Source: Fasciolopsis buskii (lineage: Eukaryota > Platyhelminthes > Trematoda > Plagiorchiida > Fasciolidae). Taken from it: a stretch of 64,000 bases of DNA. A program made the position numbers and the translations under genes. Positions 1 to 12,605 of the stretch are shown in pieces; position 1 is the stretch's first letter, and each line of letters opens with the position of its first letter. Where the stretch lies: the NCBI GenBank assembly GCA_008360955.1, contig LUCM01006131.1:79628-143627 (forward strand). The letters run 5' to 3'. The notes beneath the pieces were generated by a model, which did no database searches, had not been told where the DNA came from, and saw only the letters and a list, made by a program, of their open reading frames with translations.

Positions 1-70
1 GTTGGTGAAGTTAGCAGCTCAGTCGGAAAACGAGTGAGTTAAAGAGTGGTTGGATAGGTGAGCGTAACAA
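1..70 (-). repeat. Interspersed repeat B, partial copy
   Basis: The reverse complement contains TTTTCCGACTGAGCTGCTAA, which is also present in the full copy near 55.45 kb, with similar bases on either side. The third copy lies at 1112-1500 in the same orientation. This copy is cut by the window edge. Confidence 0.6.
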
Positions 71-1111
71 TGTCGTGCCAAGTCTTGATTTGGATTATGA
101 CTAATATCTGAGCAGTATCTGTGCCAGTTAAGGCGACTGGATGATTATATACCTGTGAACTAATATAGATTGGAGAAAATCTAGCGTTCGGACGAAGTAC
201 TTAATGAACAGCAGCACACACAAGGCCAAATGAAATGACGCACGACGAGCGTCGTTAGCTGATCTTTGGAGCCTGCCTGGGCTTAAAACGAGCTGGTACG
301 TCGAAAATCGTATTGCTCGTGGAGCAGAAACGCTTACCTTTGTCCACATGACGACACTGTTTGCACTGGTGGGACCTGGAAAAGGACATAGTTTGTGATA
401 AAGCGTCAAGGCACTTCCACAGTACACTGCAAGGCGAGGGAGCTTGGCGTGATGTTGAACCGTCCTTACACGACGCGAGCGGATGGGACGGGCTCTTTTT
501 CCAGCTTTAACAGCGTTCACACTGGTTGTAACGGCCTTCTCGCGTAGTCTTGAATCATCGCCGCGATCATGTCCAGATTCGATTAAGAATCACTGAACAC
601 ACACACGACTAACGAGTAGTTCAAAGTATGTGTCTGTGCTGTTCGATTTTGGCTAACAAGACCAGGGTGCGCAGTGTGAATGGCTTGGGGACTGAAAGCC
701 CACAAATGAACATCAGACGCCGGAATTTGTCCTTTCTATTAATTGCACCCAATTTGAACCTTCAGCACCCGGGTTACTAATCGTGCGTATGTTACCAGGT
801 CGTCCACGTCCCCGTTTTGACGAGTTTTCAGACATTGATATTCGTGTTTTGAACAGGGAAGAATGGCTTACCGAAAATTTTCTTGTAGATCTAGCAGTCC
901 CCACTGTCAAATGTTTCGCTTGAGGTTCATTCTGACGATCCGGCAAGATGAAGTTAATGTACCCGCGTGTGCTTGCATACCCAGTTTTCGCAGGAGTAAT
1001 CTTACTTTGTTTTGTCGTCTTTGTCCGCTGATCGACCATGAACACGTCCTCACAAGCGTTTGAACACAGGAATTTCAAACGTAACGCGCCTGTGGGATTC
1101 ATGTAGTTAGT
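71..1111. other. No supported gene
   Basis: Two open frames of about 130 codons lie on the minus strand (128-520 and 713-1102). Neither has a motif I recognise, a start context worth noting, or clear splice sites tying them together. The second is rich in Ser, Arg and Gly near its C-terminus. They are most likely chance frames or worn repeat sequence. Confidence 0.5.
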
Positions 1112-1500
1112 TTAGGCCACACGGACTAAACGTTGAAGTGGGTGTTGACAGCTTGAGTGCCCCATGACCCAGCGAGCTATACAGTTTGGCTTATCTCGAG
1201 CCGAAGATCATCATGGTCTGGAAAACTCATATGGGTAGAGGCTGACGAAGTAGTCGCACTGATCCTCTAAAGTCGGAGGTTTGGTCTGAGTTAAGACAGC
1301 TCAGTCGGAAACACGGAGTGTAAGGATAATTGGTCCAGTAGACGGACTTCCACTGAGCTTCCCGCGCCTTGCGGGTCAGGTTTTCTTCTCAACAAAGGCT
1401 TTGTTAAGAAACCTGATCGTTCTTTAATCTGCTTAGCGGCTCGACACCTCTAGCAGTACCGTCCATCAATCCCATGAGTATTAACAACCCCTACAAATAA
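1112..1500 (-). repeat. Interspersed repeat B, near-full copy
   Basis: Its reverse complement aligns along its whole length with 55284-55650. Shared blocks occur in the same order: the ACTCATGGG region, GGTACTGCTAG, AGAACGAT, AGCTCAGTGGAAG against AGCTGAGTGGAAG, CCGACTGAGCTG, and TGGGTCATGG near the far end. No tRNA-like boxes or protein motif are seen, so the class is unknown. It lies directly beside the 5' end of an RTE-like LINE relic on the opposite strand. Confidence 0.75.
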
Positions 1501-1559
1501 TCCATGCCAGCATCTGGTCCGTACGCAGGATAATTAGGATCACGCTGCCATTGCGTATC

Positions 1560-1830
1560 CCCAGCGCCACATGGGGTGGGGGTAGTGAGAAGTAATGCTA
1601 TCTGCGCAGAGTTCCCTCCCTTTTATTCAACCCTAATCTTTCTGTCTCCAAACCCAATCCCTTTGCTCTTTCCGATACCCCGCCAACGGTCGTTGTCAAG
1701 TAGTGTAGTAGGTGGTCTTCAGTCTGTTAGCTCACATTTTCTCAAGCCACGTCAGCCTCTGAATCTCGGTTCCTTCAATTTGCACACTTTGATGCAGGCT
1801 GGCCTACAATGAGGAAATTCCATTCATTCT
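1560..1830 (+). pseudogene. RTE-like LINE relic: 5' region and start of endonuclease
   Basis: The frame ending at 1812 closes with QPLNLGSFNLHTLMQAGLQ and a stop. It resembles the opening strand of the endonuclease domain of RTE-type LINE polyproteins (a G-x-F-N-x-R-T-L-M pattern). The Arg of the usual NVRTL is His here, and the frame stops straight after the motif, before any catalytic Glu. A similar sequence lies at 11540-11690 (frame ending QPLNPGCLNGRCEMP), and the bases before both copies also match, so this looks like the shared 5' end of one element family. Dead fragment. Confidence 0.55.
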
Positions 1831-2420
1831 TGTTTACCATAGTAACGCTCTTTTGAGCGCAATGGCGTTGAGCGATCCAGGCAACTGATTTTCTGTCGTG
1901 CGGTTCACGACTTCAGTGGTTCGTCCCGTGGCTGTTGGTGTTTCATCCTAACGGATCTCTTCTCTGTTCGTAGCACAGCCCCGAAGTGTCCATGTGCACG
2001 TTCACAGGCCCATCCACCCGGTCGATCGCAGGGTTTGTCTACCTCGTGGCCTTTATCATCTACGATTCAGCAACTTATACTCCATTCTCGGTAATCCATG
2101 TCAGACTCTTGGTTATCATTTTGTTGAAAAGGAAGGAAATACTTTCAACGTGCATACCGCATTCTTTTGTCTTATCGGGTCATTCTCTATTTCGTAATGT
2201 TAAAAGTAAATAAAATATTTGATATACCACTACACCAGTCGTGTCAGTGAATCTCTGGTTGAGTTTAGGCACATAAAATCTTCGTCAGAACAGACTAAGA
2301 AAGTTCTCGGGATGTGTCACACCCAAAATGATATATAATGTCACGCGCGTACGATTGGTCTCAAGGCCGACTAAGAGTTGACACGACTGAACTAGCGAAA
2401 AATGCACTTTACGCATGACT

Positions 2421-2445
2421 ACACACACACACACACACACACACA
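2421..2445. repeat. (CA)n microsatellite
   Basis: Uninterrupted CA dinucleotide run of about 12 units. Confidence 0.97.
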
Positions 2446-5400
2446 GAAGCAAACATGGTGAGAGCATACCCGGGGACCGAAACAATCAATCGCGTTTCCG
2501 CTTTGTTTGTCATTTGAATGTCGGTCAGCCTGTGTCGACTGGTGCCTGTGCTCGCAGCCGACGGACTAAATCATCCTAATCGTTTGCATGTTTACAATTC
2601 TGCTACATCAAACACGACAAATTTCGCCGTTCGAAGTTGAAGAGACGTTTTACTCACGAATCATGCGAGTTATCACATGTGTGAATAGGTGCCAGAGGGA
2701 GAGGGAGGGGGGTGAATTAATTTCATCCAACCAGGTTGGGACGCATCGATATAGGTTTTTTTTTCTTTTACCTCAGTCAAATGATCTGAATCATCCAGTC
2801 CAAAATGTCTGTTTCGCAAATCACCATTGCAATGTGACGTGGCAATCAGTCGGGGACGCGAACCTGTTCTCATTTGGTGTGAAAGGTTTTTGAACTACCA
2901 ATTTCATGTCTATATTCGGTCTGTACGACCCATGACGTACTCTGAAAATCAGAGTTTTGTTGTCGGAGTCCGTCTGTGCCTAAGGCTTTTTTATTTAGTG
3001 GTTAGGATTGCCACACACACACACACAGCGTGCACGCCGAAATTTATGAGTTAAGATTGATGGGGCCATATCGCTTTACAAGTGTGCCTCTGACAAATCA
3101 TCTCGTGGGACCTCACAAAAAGCTAATGAACGGACGACGATCAAAGCATCTGCATTCGTTTTTGTTCCCCCAAGGATTCGATTGCTTTGATCTAACCGTG
3201 AGAAAAATCTGCCCTCAGAATCTCTACGCGTGTTTGCTTAACAAAGAAAATAGATGAGTACAAATAATGTGTATGCATAGGAGCGTTGATTTGCAACTTA
3301 AAATAATCACTAATCGTCAGTAAAATATCTGACTGTATAACTTTTCTGACCGACGTTTACTGAATTTGTCCTCCTGATTCGCTTTCGGGAAAGTTTGACC
3401 ACACGGCATGTGTTTTGCGTCTGTCCTAGATTGTACTTGGTGCACTTTGTTCTAAACAAACTGTGATCAAATATTCGCATTTGAATCTCATTTGAATCAT
3501 TTGGACGGTTCTTGGATAATGAGTTTGTTTATAAGTTAGAATGGCGATTCGCGAGAAAGTTTTGTCTATCTGGTTCTCAAGGCAAACTTCCAGTAAGGGA
3601 ACAATGGTCAGAGTTTTCCGATTTTTTATTTAACTATTATCATATATGAAAATTTTGGTTCCTTTATCCTACTCCAACACTACTTAAAATAAAAGTTGTG
3701 ACCATATTATTTCTGACCCTAGTGTCAAGTTTTTACTGGGTACCCCTAAAGAGTTTTGTATTATCATTCTGTAGTCCGCATCAGTGGGTTTGCTGATCGC
3801 TTTATCCATTCACCAGTTGCAGAATCCGACTATCTGTTTGTATTAGGTCTGTCCAGCTGAGTCGATCAGTATCCACTATCGTTCTCTTTTTCCCATCGAG
3901 CTGTTTTGCTTTTCAGTGGCTAATGGGACCGGTCTTTTGGATTCCGGTGATACACTTTAGAAGTTGTGTCGATGAGACCACTTGCTTGACACGGCTGTTC
4001 TCACTAAACTTACTCTTTCTTTCCGTTTTCATTATCCCAATCAACATGGACGAGAGCCGATCGTGTCGTATTGTTCGCCCTGTTAAAACCTGTTATTGTT
4101 CAGGACTAGTATATGCACGTATGGTTTCCATTTCTCGTCCATTTTTTCTCGACAGGAAATTCATTAGTCCAAACATTATTCATTGCGATGGACAAAGTGT
4201 TCTGGTATATTTCAACCGATCTATTTGATGGTTTACTGCACTAAATCTAAACTATTCATATTCGACGATCATTTATATTGCTTTCACATCGGTCACCTTC
4301 ATTTGTTCAGTTTCTTTTATGGTCTTTAACCACGACTAAACTTTTAAGTTCCGAATGAAATAACTTACCTGTATCCGTGTATCGATAAAGTTATTCGATG
4401 CGCAAGGCGTTTTTCTTGTTGGATTTTTTTCCGTGAGTTAGAAGTTCGCAAGCCAGCTTCAAATACTCGGCCACTTATTAGCGTAGCGCGTACCGCAACC
4501 TAACTCAGCAACCCGTATCCGACTCGATCGATATCAAATGCGGGTAAATTGAGTTATGAGTTCGGTTCTGGTTAATAGACATCATAAATGTCATGCTAAT
4601 TATAAATACATCGTCATGTAATTAAAAGTGTTTATAAGGCTGACACGGTGTTTTCTAGATGTAGAATGGAATTTGTCCAAACGTGTTGTTGAGACCGAGG
4701 AATACTGCAAATATTTGGCTTGATGATGTACAAAGTGGCCAAAAAAATATCGGATGCAATAAAACTGCCCTGGAAAAAAGTTATCATTTTTCTGTAATTT
4801 TTATACTATACATACATATTGCATTACGATAGTCTGTCAGAAAACTTGGGGATCTCACGAAGATCGGCTTGTTGTGCGCTATAAGGAAATTTCACTGGTA
4901 TCCGTATACAGGAGGTGAACAGTCTGGAGCTATGCTTTCGAACTCGCTGACTGACTGCGCAGTACTACCTAATTTGGGATTTACCTTTGAGATCTGTCAA
5001 AACCGAACATGTCTCTGGGATTGGTGAATTCGGAAGTCACACGATCCCATCCGCACTCCGTAGATTACGCCAGTTTCATAACGAACTTGCAAAATCCCAG
5101 TGGGAGTTCTCGTGGTTGGGGGAAGGTTGTCAAAAATCCACGAATTCCAACAGGAACTTTAGACATGAAGCCATTGGATCCGTGGTGTATACTAGGATAC
5201 CTCACGTTTCGTCAAATTTGTATCTCAAGGTCCATTTTTCAGGGAGACAGTAAGCATAACAACTGTTAGTAATTCGTCCTTGTGACCGTTAATGTTTCGT
5301 TATACAGTTTAATCCCATGTCTAATTTTAAAAGTGCTGCCAAAAAATCGTATGATTACCCGATTAACTTCCTTCATAACATTACGGAGGAATGGATTTTT

Positions 5401-6237
5401 TATTTCAAACCAAATTATACCCTAATGGATAATTATTACTCCAGTGTGTGTGTACCACCTTTGTAAAAGTTTTTAAACATTTCCATATGTTACAAACAAT
5501 TGGGTTTTGAATCCCGGGGAAAGCTTCACAAGAAGTCGCAAATCGTGAGCTGCAGATCTGTTGAGTTGATTGTTCCCGTGTTACAAAATGCGTGAATCTA
5601 TCGATCGTTTTTCTTTTTGATCGGTTGCACTCACAGTGTTTCTGCATCTAACATCAATCATCTCTCCAATTCACCTGATTCATTCCAATTACAGATACAA
5701 TTTTTTTTAATCTTCCATTTACTGGGCGTGTATAGTACGTTAACCTCCCATTTTGGGCGTTGGTTACAGGCCTCATCTGATTTGTCTCCGTCTTACCAAC
5801 CGTGACAGCTATTTTCCTGTGTACCCCGTACATACTCAGACCGTTTGGTGGTGAGATTTAGGGGATATGAGATGTTTGCCAGAAGGGTATGACATATTTG
5901 TCCCGTCTAGTATGGAACGTTTGTTCACATCCGTTTTCCGTATTTCATTCCACTCAAACATATGGCATTGTCGTAGCAAGAAGACTAGAAGAGCTGACTG
6001 TTCCTGTTTTTCAATGGAATGATTTATCCCGTGCTATCCACAGTCACATCCCTTTTCCTTCAAGAAAAAAAGCATAAAAGTCGCATATAAGTGTTTGATC
6101 TAGTTTGTAACGAATCCGATCCGACGAGTTCAAACTTGCAATCAAAACCGATCCGGTGGCCGAATGCGAGTCCGATACATCGGCCACCGGGACATTCGAT
6201 TGGCCTCTCGAAGGTTCGACTAACTTTGACCCTTCGT

Positions 6238-6260
6238 TATATATATATATATATATATAT
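6238..6260. repeat. (TA)n microsatellite
   Basis: Uninterrupted TA run of about 11 units. Confidence 0.97.
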
Positions 6261-8229
6261 GGCGCCGTTTTTCATCATTGTTTTTTGCATAGTCAGTGTT
6301 CGGATAACGTTTGATCCCCATAACATTCCATCTATTTTACCTTAAAACCAATATTTACACGATGAAGTTGTTCTGTGCGTTTTTCACTGAGTCACAGCAT
6401 CCCATTTCGTCGGTGAAAGGAAGGCACTTCAAGTCATCGTTGTGTATTTTTTATGATAGTGGGCGAGCTCCTTTGTGTTGGTTTTTCCCTTCTTGAACTA
6501 GTCCACAAAAGTTAACTAAATCCAAGGCGAGGTTGCACTGGGAATACCAATCGTTGTCCAACTGACGGTATGAGTCATGCAAGTTGGTATTCATATGCGA
6601 AATCTTATCTGGCAATACAAATGAAAGTAGTTGCACGGTTTTAAGCTTTTACCACTCAACGGGATACATTGATTTGTGGTTTAGAGTAGTGCATTTGTCA
6701 ACTCCTCCGAAAGCTCAACACTTACGCTCATTGACTCATTTTGTCTGACAGAAAACATGTGTGAAATGACTGGCCTTGTTGAATGTGTTTGCACCAGCAC
6801 ACATGAGATGCATGCATTCACTAACATGCAGATCGAGCTTTGACATTTGTATGTGATGCGTATACCGTGCCAAATCTCGCCATGAAGAATTACGTCTCAC
6901 CTGACCGACTCAGTCGATGATTTGCTAAGTCCAGACGTTTTCCAAGCCCGCCTGCTCACACAGACACACGCCGGCACGTGACGGATGACATTGTCGGTCT
7001 GTGCAACGCGGTTGCAGCACGATTCGGTGAACAGCTGATGTTGATGAGCTGGAGGATTCAGAGCAGACGTTTTGAGTTGAGATGTGTATCGCTTAGATTG
7101 TCTGTATGAATAGATTTGATCCGGATTTTTCAATATAGACCCAATCAGTGTTGCTGGTTTCATGGCCTAGCACTTCAGGTAGCTTATGCTCTCAATTTAT
7201 CCGTCCCTCACGGCTAGCCATGTACAAAACGACCTAAGTGGTCTACGACCCAGGTAAGTCAATATGAGGGGGGGGGCTACTAGCATGAAAGCGTAGGGTT
7301 CGCGATAACCCCGAGGTTGTTGCATTATGTACCGGCGACCGATTGACCGAGCTCGGTAAGCGTGTTTGTTTGTTTGTTTGAGTGTGCATTGTATGTTCTA
7401 GGAACAGGAGCAAAATTCCTTTAGATTTAGTCCATTTCGGTTCAGTGTGTACAACTTTTAACCTCCGATTTTGTTGCAACCTGTCAGCGCATAACTTGAG
7501 GACGAAGTGGCTCAAAGAATATAACGCAAATAAACAGGAAACAAAAGGTGTAGAATCTCGTTTTTGGAAAGTTTTCGAATTTAAAGGCACCACTGACTAG
7601 GATATTTGGTCTTATCATCTGAGCATCTACCTAGTTATTCCCCATTAAAGAAGGAAGTAAAGAAATCTAAGGTTAGTTGATATGACGTTGTACATGTTTT
7701 ATAATCTGCTTATTGGAGCCGCCAACCCTGGCGACTTCAGTCGGTCTTCTTGGCTCAAATCCAATCCCACTCCGTTTAATCATGTAAGAACGACCAGAAT
7801 GACCTCTTTTTGAGCAAAATGACAGTTTCGTTTAGTTGTCACAACCAAACGGTTTATATAGGTCCACATTGGATAGTGCCCATTGGTTGATTACCCCTCC
7901 CATTTCTTTGTGGCTCATTTTTTTTCTTTTCTGACCTTCAGTTCGAACGTCGCTCCCGTTCGCTTCCGAGCTAGTCACAAAATCGGACTACTTTTTCTCT
8001 GTTCCAGAATTAAGATGAGGGTTTGTTCTCCCATTCTGCTTCCTGGTTTGCAGGTCTTTAATTCACATGAGTGCAAATGCACTTGTCGAACAGTTCTGTC
8101 CCCCAAGCATGTTTCGTTCTCACTCGCATGACCCATCGGGCTGAAGCAAAGCGGTCTTGGACTTAGCACTTTAAGGAGCACTAGTAAACTCATCACCCCA
8201 GTGAAATTCTTACTTATGTATACAACTGA

Positions 8230-8640
8230 ACCAGTGCTAGTAAACACCAATCGTCCATCAAAAATGGAAAGTCGTCAGAGCGACAGGTTTCATTGAAGGG
8301 CATAAGGCAGCTGGACCAGATGGGTTGTCGTCGCCGTTCCTCAAGGACAGTGGTGTAGTGTTGGCATTAGCAGTTAGCAAACCCCTGGAATCAGTCTGGC
8401 CAGGAGAAGGGATTTCTAACGGCTGGTATGGATCGGTGATTGTATCGGTTAACAGGAAGAATGATAGATTCTCACGCAAAAATCACAAAGGAATTAGTTT
8501 GGTTAATATTCCCTCCTAACTGCCCTCGGGCATTATGCTCCACTGAGTGTTTAGTACTCGGGTAAGGTATACGCGTGGGAACCAAGCCAGAGGTTGTGAC
8601 GTTGTAACTTTTATTGTGACGTTTCGATCCAAACTAGGAC
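8230..8640 (+). pseudogene. RTE-like LINE relic: reverse transcriptase fingers
   Basis: Translation gives KAAGPDGLSSPFLKDSGVV, then SVWPGEGISNGWYGSVIVSV, then the NHKGISLVNIPS block. This is the order seen at the start of RTE-type reverse transcriptases, where family members have NNKAAGPDGL, W-ser-T and NHRGISLVNIASK. After a stop and a frame change, TRGNQARGCD near 8573-8602 recalls the next motif (EEQAGFRPGRGC). At least one stop and probable frameshifts break it, and neither the endonuclease nor the palm motif is present. It is a dead fragment in the same direction as the convertase gene. Confidence 0.8.
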
Positions 8641-11399
8641 TTGTCAAATGGGACTATATATACTGTATATATAATGCTTACTACTTCTATATATACATAT
8701 GCATATTCTGGGGCATTCCGCCCTCGTTCCTAGGGTTAGCTCAGCCCAGCTGACAAAGAATTATCAACGAATCACAGTTGTGGTTCCTCTGTGCACCCTT
8801 CGACGAAGAGCTCCCATGCACACCCCTAAAACCACATATTCGGTTCTGGTGAGACATGCCAATTCGGAGTGTACAAGTATAAGGAGGTTTGGGCAAGAGA
8901 GTACCTGACGAGAGAAGATGACCGCGTAACCGGTCGTGTGCTCCCGGGCGAATTTTGTTCACTCATTCAGATACTACTTGCTACCTCTATATATACATAT
9001 ATATATATATTCTTATATGTCTGCGTATGTATATGCGCATACCTGTGTATATTCTATCCACGTTTTGTCCCATGTGGCTCTGGATTCAGTGGTATTTGGA
9101 TCAGAGAAGTTGTACCACCGGTTGAAGGACCACGTCTGACTTTTCCGATTGCAGAAAAAGATGTACTACATCGCCTGTATAAAATGTGACATTTTGCCCA
9201 TCAACTGAATTGATTTTTTGCGTGATATGCTTAAACTGTGGATGCTATGGGACGAACGCGTCCCATAGTTGCTGCGAGCCACTAGACTGGGTTGGGTTAA
9301 GGGGAAGTGAAGGAACTGACAACCCTGAAATTTCGAACGCTATGTGAAAGAAGGCATTTTCAGTCTTCGTCCAGTCGGATCCCATTGTTGAAAGTTTTGA
9401 CAATTTAAAGCGCCAATTTTTACCTCAACTCCTTTTCATTTTGGTACCGTATTAGCATGAAGATAGACTGGGCAAGAACTGCCTTGATCGGTAAGCCTAG
9501 ACAAGTTGAATTATCAATTCAACTTCAGTAGTCCGCCTTATGAACTATTCTCGAGCGGGATCAATCTTTCTTCCGGACTTCGTGCTTTTTGCCTTAGCTT
9601 TGACGGTGCAATTAAATCGACTCAACTCCGTTACTCTGACTGAATTCACAAAAGACAGATCTCAATCTCTTGTTATTCATCCTTCTTTGTTTGGCTGTAC
9701 CTGTTTGTCGCTGGGACTCGTTTTCCTGGTCCCAAGTTACTTCCGGTACAGTTACTAGTCCTTCTCTGACTTGGTACTCTTGTTTGGTAGACCACAAACC
9801 GTTTGATAACCGCTCCCATTTGTGAAATCCACAGTTTCCGATGCAATCGGATTTGATTGGTACAGACTCAATGCGTTCATTGTTTGCGTGCCTGTTTTTT
9901 TCCCTCCCTAGCACTCCTCCACTCTTCCATACACTTGTTTTTCATCTGTTTTCACGCGCTCTCTCCTCCGTTCCTTTCAGCTTTCAGCTTCATACTGAAG
10001 AATATTTGTTTGCCATTTGCTTTCATTGTTTTCTGCGACTATTAATTCCCATGCCTGTCAGTCCTAAAAAAGTGTCCTGAGGCCGAGGCACTCAGAATGT
10101 ACTTTATTTGATTCCAATTGCCTTTGCGCGTGTATGCAAACATCGATTTTAGGCGTTCCAAGCTAGCTCAGGATTACGAAGACCGACTGACAGGGGAGAC
10201 AGTCACACACCGTTTAAGCAACTGTAATTCTGTGCCGCTATTGTCCGTCCATGTCCCGGTTTGCCCAATGATTTGAGGTCAACAGACAGAAAACAATACA
10301 CCTGAGTCGGCCGGTGAAAAACAATCACAGGGGGTTCGTGTTGCGGAGGCCTGTGGTCGTTTCCAACGCCAGTTCTTCCCGTTTATGTCATATCCTTTAT
10401 AATCTGTTTTCATTTTTCCAATTTTTAGCTTCTTTTCTGTTTTATTTAGATACATGTGTAAATTTTACTTTTTTTTCGTTACCTATATGCACGGTTTTCT
10501 TCAACCGGAGAATGCGTCGGTTCTGTGCATATGGACGGTCAGCGCCAACGATGCGCTGGGGTTGGAGACTAAATCCGTGACCTCCAGTGACCGTGACTGT
10601 CAGTCAATCTTAGATCAAGTTGTTCTCCGTACCATTGACCCACATTTTCAAATCAATTTCAAAGGAGTGGCATCATTTTGCCCGGGATGTATACGGCTCG
10701 GGGTTTGTCGAGAGAGTTCCTCATCCGGGTTCTTCGTTATTATGCCCGGACTGTTGCCGTCGATGACACAAGGAGATGGACAATTTGTGCAGCGACAGTA
10801 GTAGCATTTTTTATTTGCATTCTCATTGACTCCACATTACGTGCCCACGACACAAGGACTGCACAACTGACGTGTCACACAGTCCCAAAAGCCCAGTGTA
10901 TTATTGTGAAGAATCAATAAATGTGACACTGTAACGTAAAAAGATATAGATTCGCACATTGTTTAGCAATCGTACAAAATAGTTTCAAACCAATGAACAC
11001 ACGAATTCTCGTTTATCGCACCGCCCTAGTCGGGGATAGTGAGATTTCTGCTGTGAATGAAAGTATAATCCATTTGATTATCACAAACAAACATCACAAT
11101 CGTCCTTTTTTTCAAAACGTTTGACGTAGTGGAAACTTAGGAAACTTATCAATAAAAACTGCTCTAATAACAAGCAGCCACATTTCCCTTTCAAAGTAAA
11201 TCTCCCGGTCGTAAGAATGTCCCCATCTGTGACTCTCATTCTTCCATGGTCGCAGTTCTGTCCAATTGGGGTGATACTTCTGGTACTCGTCTTTAGCGCT
11301 GAATTTGATTAGCATGCTACAATGATGAAGGAGAAAACAAGTAAGCAGTCTCTGTGCCCGAATAACGCTAATCTTCTCTGTAGCTCGAAAAATACCATC
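8641..11399. other. Long stretch without a supported gene
   Basis: Contains two similar AT-rich blocks with TA and TATACATA runs (8652-8706 and 8985-9055), a perfect 10-bp stem hairpin at 9245-9268, and T-rich tracts near 9.9 and 10.4 kb. The frame at 10454-10801 (115 codons) and its overlapping neighbours have richer, less T-biased sequence around 10500-10800 but no domain I know. Confidence 0.5.
8985..9055. repeat. TA/TG-rich tandem repeat
   Basis: Imperfect run of TATA, TACATA and TATGTATG units. A related shorter run is at 8652-8706, about 300 bp upstream. Confidence 0.8.
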
Positions 11400-11700
11400 C
11401 TCACGGACGGAAGAATACATGAAGGGGTACGGTTCCTCTCCAACTCCCCAACTTTGTCTTCTCTCCCGAACCGTATCCCTTCACCCCTTCCTCTTGCTTA
11501 CTCATGATGCTTTTACTGATTACAATCTCGATACTGGCGATGGTTCACGGTCAAATCAGATCATAAATGGCTTTCAGTCCGATATTTCACATTTTCTCAT
11601 GCTTTGTCAGCCTCTAAATCCCGGCTGCTTAAATGGCAGGTGCGAAATGCCGTGATCAATGGTGCCTATTCTGTTGTTTTAGCGCTGGGCGATGCTATCG
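11400..11700 (+). pseudogene. RTE-like LINE relic: second copy of 5' end
   Basis: The frame 11419-11655 ends in FQSDISHF, two residues, then QPLNPGCLNGRCEMP. It lines up residue by residue with the end of the frame at 1576-1812 (LQSVSSHF, QPLNLGSFN). The DNA also shares the ACATTTTCTCA and GTCAGCCTCT blocks with it. The region before it is rich in TC and CC, as expected for a LINE 5' region. It stops at the start of the endonuclease domain. Weak on its own, better as a pair. Confidence 0.5.
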
Positions 11701-12605
11701 ATGATTCTCGTTGAGTGTATTGTTCTGTTACTTTAATACTAGTTACGAGATAAGCCTACGTGGTTTACGCTATCACATAGGACCAAGTTAGGGAAACCTG
11801 TGGACTGGTCTCGATTGGTTGAGTGTTAAACATGGAGACTACAGGATCCATCCACTCGATGGCTAAAGATACAATGTGTGATAGCTAAGTGTTTTTACAT
11901 AATCCCTTTTCTCCACTGTCCTTCGATTATATCGCTTTGAAGTAGACTTGTGCTGTCAGGACCCGTTATCAAACAGGAGCCCAAATAAACGGAAGACTAA
12001 TGATTGTCACAGGCGAACGAAACTCCTTGTACCGTATTCCTGGTACGTGGTTTGCCCTGCTCAAACCATGGACAGGAATTGCCGTGTTCTCACAAGAAAT
12101 CTGGTTTTCCCCGTCGAACACGGGTCTATCGTCCAGCATCAACTTATCTGTTGACATTCTCCGATGATTTTTACGCTTCTTGTTGTTCCGCGATGCCCGT
12201 TGTCCTGCGACTGTAAACATGACAAAACAGTTGTTTCCCGCACAGTCCTACAGAGAGAGCCACACATTGGGAAACAACACAGGGTGACGAACAAACCGGT
12301 TTTCAATTGTTCGCAATCGTGTCAATATTTAAAATTAAATGCGATCTCCAGTAAACTAATGGGAGGGGTTTAATAGTTAAAACTTTCTCTGCAGAGTATA
12401 TATATACATATATACATGCATGTACACAACTGTAATGCATCATTTCCCCTTTCAAGTATTGGAAATCCTATTAACGTTATCCATGGCACGTGATTGTGAA
12501 TGACCGAACACGAGCTGTCAGAGTAGGTGTTGCTCAATAGAAAACAAGAGATTTATTCCATTGGTCGCAGTTTTGGGGTTCTACCATCATTTGACACAAA
12601 CCGGG
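11701..12605. other. No supported gene
   Basis: Short unrecognised frames only, plus a TATATACATA-type run at 12398-12425. Nothing else stands out. Confidence 0.5.

Larger units (their letters stand above)
1831..8229. other. Long stretch without a supported gene
   Basis: AT-rich unique-looking sequence with a (CA)n run at 2421-2445, a shorter one near 3012-3028 and a (TA)n run at 6238-6260. Open frames of 60-116 codons occur on both strands, including two overlapping + frames at 4987-5269, but none shows a recognisable domain. A G-run and low-complexity bases lie near 7267-7275, and a TTTG repeat near 7364-7380. I searched for the convertase exon encoding the catalytic Asp (a Asp-Asp-Gly block) and did not find it. 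Confidence 0.55.

Noticed and set aside
128..1102. Two minus-strand frames of about 130 codons as genes
   Set aside because: No domain, no joining splice sites and no related frame elsewhere.
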